DNA of 64,000 nt from an uncultured Clostridia bacterium (GCA_934182465.1 CAKPRG010000004.1:1-64000); one strand, 5' to 3'. Positions 17,456-27,732 are shown, numbered from the stretch's first letter. The notes: a model not told the origin generated them from the sequence alone. Program-made: numbers and translations.

Positions 17456-19909
17456 TTATATTTCATCACCATGTTCAGCTTCAAATTCTTGTATTTGCAT
17501 TTTTTGTTCTTGCCATTGTTCTTTTGTAATTAATACTTTTCTTGGTTTGCTTCCTTCGTATTCTGATATTATTCCTCTAGCTTCCATTTGGTCTATTATT
17601 CTACCAGCTCTAGCATAACCTACTTTAAATCTTCTTTGAATAAATGATGTTGATGCTTGGCCTATTTCTACAACAGTATCAATTGCATCCATTAAATATT
17701 CATCACAATCATCATCTTCTTTATCTTCATCAATTTCTCTATCTGATTTATTAGCATTTTCAATTTGTTCAATAATGTCATCATTATATGTAGTTTCACC
17801 TGTTGATGATTTTATAAAGTCAACAATTTTTTCAACTTCGCCATCTGAAACAAATGCACCTTGTACTCTGACTGGCTTAGATGCTCCAATTGGATAGAAT
17901 AGCATATCACCTTTTCCAAGCAATTTTTCTGCACCAGCCATATCTAATATTGTTCTAGAGTCAATTTGTGAAGAAACAGCAAAAGCTATTCTTGATGGTA
18001 TATTTGCTTTAATTATACCAGTAATTACATCAACAGATGGTCTTTGCGTTGCTATAACTAAATGCATTCCTGCTGCTCTCGCCTTTTGTGCTAGTCTACA
18101 AATTGAATCTTCTACTTCTTTTGCTGCAACCATCATCAAATCTGCAAGCTCGTCTATTATAATAACAATTTGTGGTAATTTTCCTTCTTCACCGTCTTTT
18201 GCTAAAGCTTCATTATATCCTTTTAAATCTCTTACACCTTTTTCTGCAAAACTTGCATATCTATTTTCCATTTCTTGAACAGCCCAAGCAAGTGCACCTG
18301 CAGCTTTTTTAGGATCTGTTACAACTGGAATTAATAAATGTGGTATTCCATTATATACAGAAAGTTCTACAACTTTTGGATCAACCATTAAAAGTCTTAC
18401 TTCACTAGGTTTTGCTTTATATAAAATACTTGCAATTAAAGTATTAATACATACAGATTTTCCAGAACCTGTTGACCCAGCTATTAAAACGTGTGGCATT
18501 TTTCCAATATTTGCAATAACTATTTCTCCAGCTATATTTTTTCCAAGTCCCATTGATAATTTTGATTCTGCATCTTTAAATTCTTTTGATTCTACAACAT
18601 CTCTAAAATGAACAATTTCTTTTTCAACATTTGGTATCTCTATACCTACAGCTTGTTTTCCTGGTATTGGAGCTTCTATTCTTATACTCTCTGCTGCTAA
18701 ATTTAATGCAATATCATCTGATAATTTTGCAATTTTACTTACTCTAACACCTTCAGCTGGTTTTAATTCATATCTTGTAATTGCAGGTCCTACAGAAACA
18801 TTTTCAACTTTTGCTGAAACACCGAAACTATATAAAGTTCTTTGTAATTTTGTTGCTGTATCTGTTAAAGCTTTTTTTCCACCTTTTACAGGTTTTGATG
18901 TTCCTTGTTTTAAAATTTCAACTGGTGGAAATTCATAATCTTCGTCTTCTACTATTGTTGCATTATGTTGAAGATTTAATACTTGTTTTGTTTTATCTTC
19001 TTTAGTTTCTTGTTCTTGAACAAAATAATCATTTATTTCATTTGGATTCATATCTTCAGCAGATTCTCTAACACCATCACCTTTGATTTTTTCATTTGAT
19101 TTATCTCTATTTCCAAATATATTGAATTTACCTTTTTTATCTGCAGGTTCTTCTTCTAAATTATGATTATTTAAGTTAATTGTAATTTGATTTTCATCAA
19201 CTGGTGCAGGGATTTGTTTTTCTGGTTTCTTAGAAACTTCTTTTTCTACTGGTTCTACTTTATTATTAGTTTTATTTGTTTCTCTTTGTTTTCTTCTATT
19301 ATTTCTCTTTTCAATAAAATCTTCATATTGTTCTTCTCTTTCTGCTCTTCTTTCATCTATTGCATCTAAAATATTTAAAATAATTTCAGTAGGTTGAATT
19401 CCAAATGTAAATACAAGTAATATAAATGCAACACCTATTGTTGCTATTGCAGCACCAAACATTCCTAATAATTGAATTAATGGGTATGCAATCACAGCTC
19501 CAACTATTCCACCACCAATATTTTTTTCTCCTAATGAATATGCCATATCTAATACTTCATTAAATTGATTATCTATATTTATTGCACCTTTTGAAATTTG
19601 ATATATTGTCATCATTCCTGCTATGCATGCTAAAAATACAGCATATTGAAATAATTTAGAAATCATATAACTTTTATCTTCTTTTGCAATACATACAGCA
19701 ATTGCAATTGTACCTATTGGAATAATATATTTTATAAAACCTATTACTCCACCAAGCATTGGACTTAGCATTTCTCCAATTGCGCCATTTTCTCCATAAA
19801 TTAGTACAAATAATAATATACTTACTACAAGTAATATTATTACTGCTAAATCTATATTTCCTGTTGATTTTTTATTTGATTTCTTTTTACTGCTTCGTTT
19901 TCTTCCCAA
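17456..19909 (-). CDS. ftsK: DNA translocase FtsK/SpoIIIE
   Basis: An 817-aa septal DNA pump. A basic N-terminus (GRKRSSKKKSNKKS) is followed by four membrane helices (about 20-190), a charged linker, then the RecA-like motor with Walker A GSTGSGKSV near residue 475 and Walker B VIIIDELADLM, ATQRPSVDVITG, and a C-terminal winged-helix gamma domain (QASTSFIQRRFKVGYARAGR) that reads KOPS/SRS orienting sequences. It moves chromosomal DNA through the closing septum or into a forespore; the sequence does not separate FtsK from SpoIIIE roles. Confidence 0.96.
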   Translation of the reverse strand: MGRKRSSKKKSNKKSTGNIDLAVIILLVVSILLFVLIYGENGAIGEMLSPMLGGVIGFIKYIIPIGTIAIAVCIAKEDKSYMISKLFQYAVFLACIAGMMTIYQISKGAINIDNQFNEVLDMAYSLGEKNIGGGIVGAVIAYPLIQLLGMFGAAIATIGVAFILLVFTFGIQPTEIILNILDAIDERRAEREEQYEDFIEKRNNRRKQRETNKTNNKVEPVEKEVSKKPEKQIPAPVDENQITINLNNHNLEEEPADKKGKFNIFGNRDKSNEKIKGDGVRESAEDMNPNEINDYFVQEQETKEDKTKQVLNLQHNATIVEDEDYEFPPVEILKQGTSKPVKGGKKALTDTATKLQRTLYSFGVSAKVENVSVGPAITRYELKPAEGVRVSKIAKLSDDIALNLAAESIRIEAPIPGKQAVGIEIPNVEKEIVHFRDVVESKEFKDAESKLSMGLGKNIAGEIVIANIGKMPHVLIAGSTGSGKSVCINTLIASILYKAKPSEVRLLMVDPKVVELSVYNGIPHLLIPVVTDPKKAAGALAWAVQEMENRYASFAEKGVRDLKGYNEALAKDGEEGKLPQIVIIIDELADLMMVAAKEVEDSICRLAQKARAAGMHLVIATQRPSVDVITGIIKANIPSRIAFAVSSQIDSRTILDMAGAEKLLGKGDMLFYPIGASKPVRVQGAFVSDGEVEKIVDFIKSSTGETTYNDDIIEQIENANKSDREIDEDKEDDDCDEYLMDAIDTVVEIGQASTSFIQRRFKVGYARAGRIIDQMEARGIISEYEGSKPRKVLITKEQWQEQKMQIQEFEAEHGDEI

Positions 19910-20014
19910 AACTATTCCTCCTAAATTTACTTGAATTGCTTTTGTGTTTTAATTAAATTTTTCACAATTTAAGTTTTATAAATCGAATTTTTTATAAATA
20001 TTTTTTTAATCTTT

Positions 20015-20066
20015 AAAAAAGCCACAATCCGAACCAATATGAGTATTGATTTTGATTCTGGCTTTT
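20015..20066 (-). terminator. Terminator after the coiled-coil gene at 20073
   Basis: AAAAGCCAGAATC pairs with GATTGTGGCTTTT across a loop of about 25 nt; on the minus strand it is followed by a T run. Confidence 0.75.
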
Positions 20067-20072
20067 ACTGTT

Positions 20073-20552
20073 TTATTTAAGTTCTTTTCTATTGTTTTGT
20101 ACAATTTCTAAATTATTTTGTATAGAAACTTCAACATTATTTAAAGATTCTGAAAGTTTAGATAAAGAATCTTCAATATTTGCTAATATTCCATCTACAT
20201 ATTTATTTGTATCTTTCATTACTTCTCTATACATATCATTTGCTTCTGCTATTATTTCTGTTTTCTTATCATAAGCTTTTTTAGTAATTTCATGTTCATC
20301 AATCATTGAAATTATTCTATTTTCTGCTTCTTTTACTATATCATCAGCATCTTTTTGTGCTTCTGCAATAATTCTTTCTCTTTCTTCTTTTATCCATTTT
20401 GCTTGTTTTAATTCATCTGGTAATTTTAGACGAATTTCTTTAATAATGTCTAATATTACAGCTCTTTCAACCATACATTTATCAGTAAATGGTACAGTTT
20501 TACTTTTTTCTAAAATATCTTCTAATGTTTCTAACAATGTAAAGATTTCCAT
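20073..20552 (-). CDS. Coiled-coil protein, ATP-synthase-b/DivIVA-like
   Basis: A 159-aa, almost wholly helical protein. The segment KEERERIIAEAQKDADDIVK and the following heptads (about 50-115) are the pattern shared by F0 subunit b stalks and DivIVA tails. There is no membrane anchor, so it is not an ATPase subunit. It lies 3 nt after rsmD; this pairing with rsmD is common in Clostridia. The role is unknown. AAAGGGG precedes ATG. Confidence 0.75.
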   Translation of the reverse strand: MEIFTLLETLEDILEKSKTVPFTDKCMVERAVILDIIKEIRLKLPDELKQAKWIKEERERIIAEAQKDADDIVKEAENRIISMIDEHEITKKAYDKKTEIIAEANDMYREVMKDTNKYVDGILANIEDSLSKLSESLNNVEVSIQNNLEIVQNNRKELK

Positions 20553-20555
20553 CTT

Positions 20556-21116
20556 TTACCCCTTTCGACCTAAAAATATGAGATGTACTCTACCATACTT
20601 TCTTTCGTCATATATATTGGCTACATAGCCTTCTAAATTTTTATAAACTTTCTCTTTATTGTCTGTTTCTAATATAATTATTCCTTCTTCATTTAATAAA
20701 TCATTTTCCATTATATACTTTACAGATTTTTCTGCAAAATCTGTTTCATAAGGTGGATCTAAATATATAACATCAAATTTTTCTTTTGTATTATGAATAT
20801 CTACTAATGCTTTTTCGTAATTTTTATTTATTACAATTGTAGAAGCTTGTACTTTCATTTTTTCTATATTCTTTTTTATAATATTAATTGCATCTCGTGA
20901 GTTATCACACAAATATGCTTTTTTTGCTCCTCTACTAATAGATTCTAAAGCCAAAGCTCCACTTCCAGAAAATAAATCTAAAACTACTGCATCTTGTAAT
21001 TTTATTTGAAGTATATTAAACAAAGCCTCCTTTACTCTATCTAAAGTTGGTCTTGTATTTTTTCCTTCTAATGTAAATAGTTTTGTTCCTCTATGTGTTC
21101 CACTAATAATTCTCAT
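20556..21116 (-). CDS. rsmD: 16S rRNA (guanine-966-N2)-methyltransferase RsmD
   Basis: A 186-aa enzyme methylating G966 of 16S rRNA. Motif I is LDLFSGSGALALESISRG and the N6/N2-methylase catalytic motif IV is YLDPPYE. The N-terminal MRIISGTHRGTKL is typical. Normal length; AAAGGAAG before ATG. Upstream, 21117-21265 holds no gene and no convincing terminator. Confidence 0.96.
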   Translation of the reverse strand: MRIISGTHRGTKLFTLEGKNTRPTLDRVKEALFNILQIKLQDAVVLDLFSGSGALALESISRGAKKAYLCDNSRDAINIIKKNIEKMKVQASTIVINKNYEKALVDIHNTKEKFDVIYLDPPYETDFAEKSVKYIMENDLLNEEGIIILETDNKEKVYKNLEGYVANIYDERKYGRVHLIFLGRKG

Positions 21117-21265
21117 AAGTCTTCCTTTACTATTTTATATCTATATTTTATTCAAAATCTACAATAAGTCAATAATATTAACGCAAATGTAATACAGTCT
21201 TAATTTTTTTGTAATAAAAAAGAGAGCTACTTATGTGTGCCCCCTTACATTATATATTTATCTAT

Positions 21266-21721
21266 TTATTGTCCTTCATTTTTTCTATCATCTTGTAACA
21301 TTTCTAATTGAGCTATTAATAAAGCTTCCATTTTTGCTTTTGTAACTTCGAAACTTTTTTTCATTTCTTCTATTTTTTTAGTTACTTCATATTCTTGTTT
21401 GTTTAATTCATCAACAGATCTTCTTGCCTCAGTTTGAGCATCGCGAATAATTTGTTCTGCTTGTTTTTGAGCTGTATTTTTTATATCTCCAGCTGCTGTT
21501 TGAGCAACAACTAAAGTATTTTGCAATGTATGTTCCATTTGTTTATATTGACCTAATTCTTTTTCCATCTGTTCAAATTTGTCTTTATATTCTGCATTTT
21601 CTTTATATAGTCTTTCATAGTCTGCTGTTAATTGATCTAAGAAATCGTCAACTTCATCAACATTGTAGCCTTTAATTGTTTTTGAAAATCTCATATTATC
21701 TATTTCTGAAGGTGCTAGCAT
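21266..21721 (-). CDS. divIVA: DivIVA-family cell division/polarity protein
   Basis: A 151-aa protein beginning with the conserved membrane-curvature-binding domain (IDNMRFSKTIKGYNVDEVDD, FLDQLTADYERLY) and continuing as a long coiled coil to about residue 145. DivIVA marks negatively curved membrane at septa and poles. It lies 24 nt after sepF, the usual clostridial arrangement, with AGGGAGG before ATG. Confidence 0.94.
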   Translation of the reverse strand: MLAPSEIDNMRFSKTIKGYNVDEVDDFLDQLTADYERLYKENAEYKDKFEQMEKELGQYKQMEHTLQNTLVVAQTAAGDIKNTAQKQAEQIIRDAQTEARRSVDELNKQEYEVTKKIEEMKKSFEVTKAKMEALLIAQLEMLQDDRKNEGQ

Positions 21722-21745
21722 GTATTAAATTCCTCCCTGTGCTTT

Positions 21746-22234
21746 TTATTTTATCCATGAAGCAGAAAATTTGCTTTCAATTTTTTCCTTTGTAGCTTCG
21801 TTTATTATATCATAATTAAATGGAGCAACAACAAATATTGAATTAGATACTTTTTCAATATGTCCGTCTAATGCTTTTATTGCACCACCAACAACATCTA
21901 CAATACGTCTTGCAACATCTTTGCTAACATATTCTAAATTTATAACAACTGCATTTTTTTCTTTTAATTGATTAATTATTTCATCAACTTGATCAAAATT
22001 AGTTGGTTTTGATATTTTCATTTTTATTTGTTGTGGTTGTGGCATACTAACAATTTTGCTTTTTCTTTTAAAAGGATTAATTCCTTCTATTCCTCCCATT
22101 GTTTCTGGTTCTTCTTCATATCCATAAACTTCATTAGTAATTGTTTCTGCTTGTTCTGTTTCTGGTTCCATATCTGCATCTGATTCTCCCCAAAAATAAT
22201 TTACAAATTTTTTAATTGCTGTTGTTCCTGCCAT
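21746..22234 (-). CDS. sepF: Cell division protein SepF
   Basis: A 162-aa protein. The N-terminal amphipathic helix that binds membrane (TTAIKKFVNYFWG) is followed by an acidic linker and the SepF/DUF552 domain (VVINLEYVSKDVARRIVDVV, GHIEKVSNSIFVVAPF). SepF forms rings that bundle FtsZ and tether it to the membrane. Upstream of divIVA. Confidence 0.95.
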   Translation of the reverse strand: MAGTTAIKKFVNYFWGESDADMEPETEQAETITNEVYGYEEEPETMGGIEGINPFKRKSKIVSMPQPQQIKMKISKPTNFDQVDEIINQLKEKNAVVINLEYVSKDVARRIVDVVGGAIKALDGHIEKVSNSIFVVAPFNYDIINEATKEKIESKFSASWIK

Positions 22235-22415
22235 TTTATTTTAGACCCTCCTAAATTTTTACTTTTCATTCGTAGCATATCATGAATATAGTATCTAACT
22301 ATTTCCTGCCAAAGTCAAGCATTTTTTTATATTGTTATATAAAAATAATCTTTTTGTAATATTAAAGTTACATTTATTATATATGCTCACTACTAAGTTT
22401 TTATTCCTTTAATTT

Positions 22416-23660
22416 TTAATGTAACACAATTTCATCATATAATTTCAATTTTAAATTTTTCATATCTGAAATTTCATCATCTGTATATCCCATTGATATT
22501 AATTCTTCATTTGTATAATTTCGAACAATTGAATATGTTTCATTTTGTCTTTCTATTTTTATTAATATTTTATCTGCAAATCCTGCTTTATTTCTTTCAA
22601 CATAATTCTTATCACCTTCTGTAATAATAGCATCATTACTTACCTTAAAACCTGTGTACTTCCACCATATTACATCTAATGAAATCTTTCTATATTCTAT
22701 AAGTTCTTTCACATCATCTTTTATTTTAAAAACTATTATTTTACCATCTTCTGTTGTATCTGAAACATAAACAATTTCAGCATCTACTTCATCACTATTA
22801 GATAATCTTAATGAAATTTTCTCTCCAACTTTTGCATTTAAAGCTCTTTCGGTATTCATACATACAGTCAAATAGCATTCATAATTATTTATAATTTTTC
22901 CTTTTTCTGTACTTTGTGGTATTACAGAACCTACTTTTAATTCAAAACTGTCTAATAAATCTTTGTTCAAGTAACTAAAATCATCTACTTTTAATATTTC
23001 TTCTAATCCATCTACTCTGTATGAAACTAATCCAGATCTATCTGCTTTTATTATTTCTGAACTTGAATTAACTTCATTTTCAAGAGCATTTCTTTGTTCT
23101 ATTAATTTTTTCACTGTTGAACCTGCAGGACTTGCATCTCCTGAAATTTTTGCCTTTTTAGCTATAAAAGTTTCTATTTTCTTTTTATATTCTTGAATTT
23201 TCTGTAGCTCATTTAACCCATACATATTTTCTATATTGTTTTCTATTTGACCTTCTAAATTTACAATATCACTAGATACACTAGACAGAATTTTCATTCC
23301 ACTATTATCTATTGCTTCATTAATTTGAGTATCTAAATCTGCTATTTTTTCTATTAAATCTTCTTCTCCATTTGAATAGTATCTAAAAACATTTTCTCCT
23401 TTTGATACTCTTTCATTTTCTGAAACTATTTGTACCATTCCATTTTTATAGTTGGTTCCTTGTAAAATATTTTCTTCTCGAAGTATATATCCTTCTGTAG
23501 ATTCTTCATAAGAAATAGAACCTTTTTCAACCATAAATGTATCTATCGGATTTTTTAAAATTTTTGTACTAGAAGTTATAAAGACAATAATAGCTATCAT
23601 AAAAAATATTGTAACAACTACTTTTAATTTATTTAATTTGCTATCTTCTTTTTTGCTCAA
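22416..23660 (-). CDS. HlyD-like membrane protein of the sepF cluster
   Basis: A 414-aa protein with one N-terminal helix (about 13-32), then a barrel-sandwich-like half motif (GYILREENIL), a coiled-coil hairpin (about 90-200) and the matching half SGLVSYRVDGLEEIL, followed by beta-rich domains. This is the layout of HlyD-like periplasmic adaptors, and such genes are regular sepF neighbours in Clostridia; the function there is not established. Starts at TTG 23660, 7 nt after GGAGGG. There are 181 nt between it and sepF. Confidence 0.8.
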   Translation of the reverse strand: MSKKEDSKLNKLKVVVTIFFMIAIIVFITSSTKILKNPIDTFMVEKGSISYEESTEGYILREENILQGTNYKNGMVQIVSENERVSKGENVFRYYSNGEEDLIEKIADLDTQINEAIDNSGMKILSSVSSDIVNLEGQIENNIENMYGLNELQKIQEYKKKIETFIAKKAKISGDASPAGSTVKKLIEQRNALENEVNSSSEIIKADRSGLVSYRVDGLEEILKVDDFSYLNKDLLDSFELKVGSVIPQSTEKGKIINNYECYLTVCMNTERALNAKVGEKISLRLSNSDEVDAEIVYVSDTTEDGKIIVFKIKDDVKELIEYRKISLDVIWWKYTGFKVSNDAIITEGDKNYVERNKAGFADKILIKIERQNETYSIVRNYTNEELISMGYTDDEISDMKNLKLKLYDEIVLH

Positions 23661-23678
23661 CTAAAGTCCCTCCAAATA

Positions 23679-24596
23679 CTATATAGCATTTTTTATTATT
23701 TCTATATTTTTTTCTATTCCATCTTCTGAATTTAGCCATATAAAATTTTTATCTTTTCTAAACCACGTTAATTGCCTTTTAGCATAATGTCTACTTTCCT
23801 TTTTTATTTTTTCAATCATTTCTTCTTTATTAATTTTTCCTTGTAAATATTCGACAACTTCTTTATAGCCAAGTCCTTGCATTGCTGTTGGAAATTCATT
23901 GTATTTGTTATAAATTTTTTCAACTTCTTCTACAAGTCCATTTTCTATCATTATATCAACTCTTTTATCAATTCTATTATACAGTTTTTCTCTATCCATA
24001 TTTACAACAAAAACTTTATAATTATATTCAACTTCTTTTTGCCTTGATAAAATTTCTAATTCTGTTTTTGTTTTTCCTGTTGCTTTATAAATTTCTAATA
24101 CTCGAATTATTCTTTTTTTGTCATTTGAGCTAATTTTCTCCATTGCCTTTGAATCAACAGTTTTAGCCTGCTCATATAATTCTTTTAAACCTTCATTTGT
24201 TTCAGCTTTTTCCATTAATTCATTTCTATAATTAATATCAAATTCCATATCTTGATATTCAATTTCGTATATTAAAGAATCTACATATAAACCTGTTCCA
24301 CCTACTATAATAGGTGTTTTTCCTTTATTTAATATTTCTTTTATCGCATTTTTGCTATCTTTTTTAAAATTAGAAACAGTGTATCTTTCATTTGGAGAAA
24401 CAATATCTATTAAATAATGCTTAATTCCTTCTGCTTCTTCTTTAGTAACTTTTGCAGTTCCTATATCCATTTCTTTATATATTTGCATAGAATCACAAGA
24501 AATAATTTCTCCATTCAATTCTTTTGCAAGTTTTATTGAAAGAGCTGTTTTTCCAGATGCTGTTGGTCCTGCTATTACAATTACTGTTGGTTTCAT
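23679..24596 (-). CDS. miaA: tRNA dimethylallyltransferase MiaA
   Basis: A 305-aa enzyme adding dimethylallyl to A37 of tRNAs reading UNN codons. P-loop GPTASGKTALS (about 8-18), substrate loop ISCDSMQIYKEMDIGTAK, GGTGLY and the late RQLTWFRKDKNFIWL are all present. Normal length. It lies 34 nt after mutL, the usual mutL-miaA order, and 18 nt before the HlyD-like gene. Confidence 0.97.
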   Translation of the reverse strand: MKPTVIVIAGPTASGKTALSIKLAKELNGEIISCDSMQIYKEMDIGTAKVTKEEAEGIKHYLIDIVSPNERYTVSNFKKDSKNAIKEILNKGKTPIIVGGTGLYVDSLIYEIEYQDMEFDINYRNELMEKAETNEGLKELYEQAKTVDSKAMEKISSNDKKRIIRVLEIYKATGKTKTELEILSRQKEVEYNYKVFVVNMDREKLYNRIDKRVDIMIENGLVEEVEKIYNKYNEFPTAMQGLGYKEVVEYLQGKINKEEMIEKIKKESRHYAKRQLTWFRKDKNFIWLNSEDGIEKNIEIIKNAI

Positions 24597-24630
24597 TTAA
24601 TCCTACTTTCTTTCTCTATTTTTTTATTAT

Positions 24631-27600
24631 TTATCTTCTACTGAATTTTCTTTCTAAATCATATCTTGTCATTTTTATAGCAATTGGTTTGCCATAAGGG
24701 TATGAAAATGGATTTTCTATTTTAAATAATTTTTTCAACAATTCTTCTGCTTTATTTTCTTCTAATGGTTCATTTAATTTTTCTACTGTTTTGCAAGCTA
24801 CTGCTGAAATGAATTTTTCTTCTTTTTCTTTTTTAGCTGTAACAGCGACTTTATCTAGTTCACTTAATATTTCTATAAATAATTGTTTTGTATTTAACTT
24901 TTCACATACACTTGGTACTGCATTTAATTTTATTGTATTTTCTCCAAATTCCTCAAATTGAAATCCTGCTTTTTCAAACATTGGTTGATTTTGATTTGCC
25001 ATAAACAATTCTTTGTTTGTTAGAGTTATAACATCTGGTAATAATAGAACTTGTGAATCTTTTTCATTTTCAGTATAATAATTCTTTTTCATTTTTTCGT
25101 GCATAATACGCTCTTTTGCTGATTTATAGTCTATCATGTACATTTCATTTGAAATTTCAACAATAAAATATGTTGAAAAAACTAATCCTACATATCTATA
25201 ATTTACTTTTGGAATATTTTGATTTTCTTCGTTTTCAAACATGCTTGCATTTTCTTGATTTACATATGTAAACTCATCAGAAGCATTTATTTCTTTTTCT
25301 TCTTGTTCTTTTTCTTTTCTTACTGCTACTGTTTCAACTCCAAAAGTTTTTTTGTACATTTCTTCAAATTCTTTTGTATTTTCGCTTTCCTTCAAAGCTT
25401 CTCTTACTTTGCTAGTATCTATCATTTGAGTATCTTGCATATTTTCTTTCATTTTTTGCTCTAATAATTTTTCTGTTATACTAGCTGATGTATCTATAAT
25501 TTTTTCGCTTATATTTTTTTCTTCTTTTGAAATTTCATTATTATTTTCAATGTTATTATCATTTGATTCTACTTTATCAATTACATTTAATTCCACAGTA
25601 TCTTGTAAATTTGAAGTATGATGTTCTTCTGTATTTTCAGAATTATTTTCATTTTCTGTTTTAGCTTCGCGAACATCTTTTGTATCTATAACTTGCGTTT
25701 CTTGATTATTCTTAACTTCTTGAACTTCTTGAATATTTTTTACACTATCTATTTTTTGAGTTTCTTGCATATCATTTATTTTTACAGGTTCAATTTTTAT
25801 TGTTTCATCAGAAACCTCTTCTTTTTCTGCAGAAATATCTTTTGTTTGCTCTTGCATTGTTTCAGTTACGTCTTTTATAGGTTCTATAACCTGTGTTTCT
25901 TGTTTATTACTTAATTCTATATTTTTTGTAACTTCTATAATTTGTGTAACAGCTTCTTTTAAGTTTTCATTAACATTAAAATTAAGTTCTTTTGTATCGT
26001 CTAGATTTCCGTTGTCTTCTACAATACTTGGTACTTTTTTAAATTTGTTTTCTAGTATTTTTCTGGCTCTTTCTTCTATTTCCTTTGGATCAAATTTTTC
26101 TAATTCGCTAACTCTTTTCTCTATTTCTGGTTTTGTATCTATATATGGTTTTGCACTAGTTGAAACAACTTGTTCATTTGTATTTTGTTCTATTTTTTCT
26201 GTTTCTAATTTTTTTTGTAAAATATTATAATTATCTTCTTTTACAATACTTTTTTCATCATTTATATTATCTGTATTGTTTTCTTTTTCAATTGAAGTTC
26301 CAAATCTATTAAATGTTGGTGTATTAATTTTTCTAGAATCATATATGTCTTTTAACATATTATTTTCATCATCATCGTTTTCTTCAACATATTTATCTTT
26401 ATTTTTATCTCCTAAAAATTTCTTAAAGAATCCACCAATACCAGATGATTTTTCATAATTTTCTTCTGATGTTTCAGCTAATTTATTTTCTTGTAATAAA
26501 TTTTCTTTAATTTCAGAATCAATTTTTTCTTTTTTATTATTATCGATTTCTATTGCATTATTATTTGTTTTTTCTTCAAAATTTGTAACATTACTAAAGT
26601 TATTATTTATTACATTATTTTCAAAACTAAACTTTTCTGCATTTAATTTTGCTATGCTTGAATTCATATTTAACAATTCAGTTGGTTTTGCATTTTCAAT
26701 TTTTTCTAATGTTTCATTTTTTATATTTTCTTTTTTTGTATTTTCTGTACCTTCAAGACCAGATTTTATAGCATGATATATTGCTTTAAATACAGCACTT
26801 TCATCTTGAAATCTTACTTCTAATTTTGCAGGATGAACATTAACATCAACTTTGCTAGAATCCATTTGTAAATTTAATATTACAAATCCAAATTTTCCAA
26901 CTGAAAGTATATTTCTATATGCTTGATCTGTTGCAGCTGTTAAACTTTTATCTTTTACAAATCTATTATTTACAAAAAACATTTGATAACTTCTATTTGA
27001 TTTTGCAATTTCTGGTTTTCCTATTACACCAGTTACTTTCATATCGTTATATGTATAATCTATATCTATAATCCCATTTGCAATATCTTTTCCATAAATA
27101 CTGTATATAACAGATTTTGAATCTCCGTTTCCTGGTGTATGTAAAATTGTTTTTCCATTGCTAATTAATGTAATAGCTACATTAGTATTTACTAAAGCTA
27201 TTCTTGTTACTACGTCTTCTATATATCCTGTTTCTGTATAATCCTTTTTCAAAAATTTGTATCTTACTGGTGTATTATAAAATAAATTTTCAACAGTAAT
27301 TTTTGTTCCTACAGGACAACCTATTTCTGTTTTTTCTAAAACATTTCCACCTTCTAATACAATTTTATTACCTATTGAAGAATTTACTTTTTTCGAAATC
27401 ATTTCAACCTTTGCAATAGCTGCAATACTTGCCAAAGCCTCACCTCTAAATCCCATTGATTTAACACTTGTTAAATCTTCTGCTCTTCTAATTTTGCTAG
27501 TTGCATGACGTTCAAAAGCTATTTCCATATCATCTTCTGCAATACCACAACCATCATCTGTAATTCTTATTAATGATATTCCACCATTTTTCACTTCAAT

Positions 27601-27732
27601 TGTTACTTTTTTTGCTCCAGCATCAATTGAATTTTCTAACATTTCTTTAATAACAGATGCTGGTCTTTCTATTACTTCTCCAGCAGCAATTTGGTTAATT
27701 GTTAAATCATCTAAAAGTACTATATTACCCAT
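24631..27732 (-). CDS. mutL: DNA mismatch repair protein MutL with giant linker and altered nuclease motifs
   Basis: A 1033-aa protein, against about 620-680 usually. The GHKL ATPase half (about 1-328) is complete: EVIERPASVIKEMLENSIDAG, DDGCGI and MGFRGEALASIAA. Residues about 329-838 are a low-complexity Asn/Glu/Lys linker with repeated ETQ-V-ID / DTQMID-type units. The C-terminal domain (about 839-1033) aligns with the MutL dimerisation/endonuclease domain, but DQHA(X)2E(X)4E reads DYKSAKERIMHE and the CPHGRP motif reads YPYGKP, so the expected metal-binding His and Cys are gone. ATG 27732 is chosen for its GGAGGA; the frame opens 5 codons earlier. No mutS is adjacent. Confidence 0.95.
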   Translation of the reverse strand: MGNIVLLDDLTINQIAAGEVIERPASVIKEMLENSIDAGAKKVTIEVKNGGISLIRITDDGCGIAEDDMEIAFERHATSKIRRAEDLTSVKSMGFRGEALASIAAIAKVEMISKKVNSSIGNKIVLEGGNVLEKTEIGCPVGTKITVENLFYNTPVRYKFLKKDYTETGYIEDVVTRIALVNTNVAITLISNGKTILHTPGNGDSKSVIYSIYGKDIANGIIDIDYTYNDMKVTGVIGKPEIAKSNRSYQMFFVNNRFVKDKSLTAATDQAYRNILSVGKFGFVILNLQMDSSKVDVNVHPAKLEVRFQDESAVFKAIYHAIKSGLEGTENTKKENIKNETLEKIENAKPTELLNMNSSIAKLNAEKFSFENNVINNNFSNVTNFEEKTNNNAIEIDNNKKEKIDSEIKENLLQENKLAETSEENYEKSSGIGGFFKKFLGDKNKDKYVEENDDDENNMLKDIYDSRKINTPTFNRFGTSIEKENNTDNINDEKSIVKEDNYNILQKKLETEKIEQNTNEQVVSTSAKPYIDTKPEIEKRVSELEKFDPKEIEERARKILENKFKKVPSIVEDNGNLDDTKELNFNVNENLKEAVTQIIEVTKNIELSNKQETQVIEPIKDVTETMQEQTKDISAEKEEVSDETIKIEPVKINDMQETQKIDSVKNIQEVQEVKNNQETQVIDTKDVREAKTENENNSENTEEHHTSNLQDTVELNVIDKVESNDNNIENNNEISKEEKNISEKIIDTSASITEKLLEQKMKENMQDTQMIDTSKVREALKESENTKEFEEMYKKTFGVETVAVRKEKEQEEKEINASDEFTYVNQENASMFENEENQNIPKVNYRYVGLVFSTYFIVEISNEMYMIDYKSAKERIMHEKMKKNYYTENEKDSQVLLLPDVITLTNKELFMANQNQPMFEKAGFQFEEFGENTIKLNAVPSVCEKLNTKQLFIEILSELDKVAVTAKKEKEEKFISAVACKTVEKLNEPLEENKAEELLKKLFKIENPFSYPYGKPIAIKMTRYDLERKFSRR

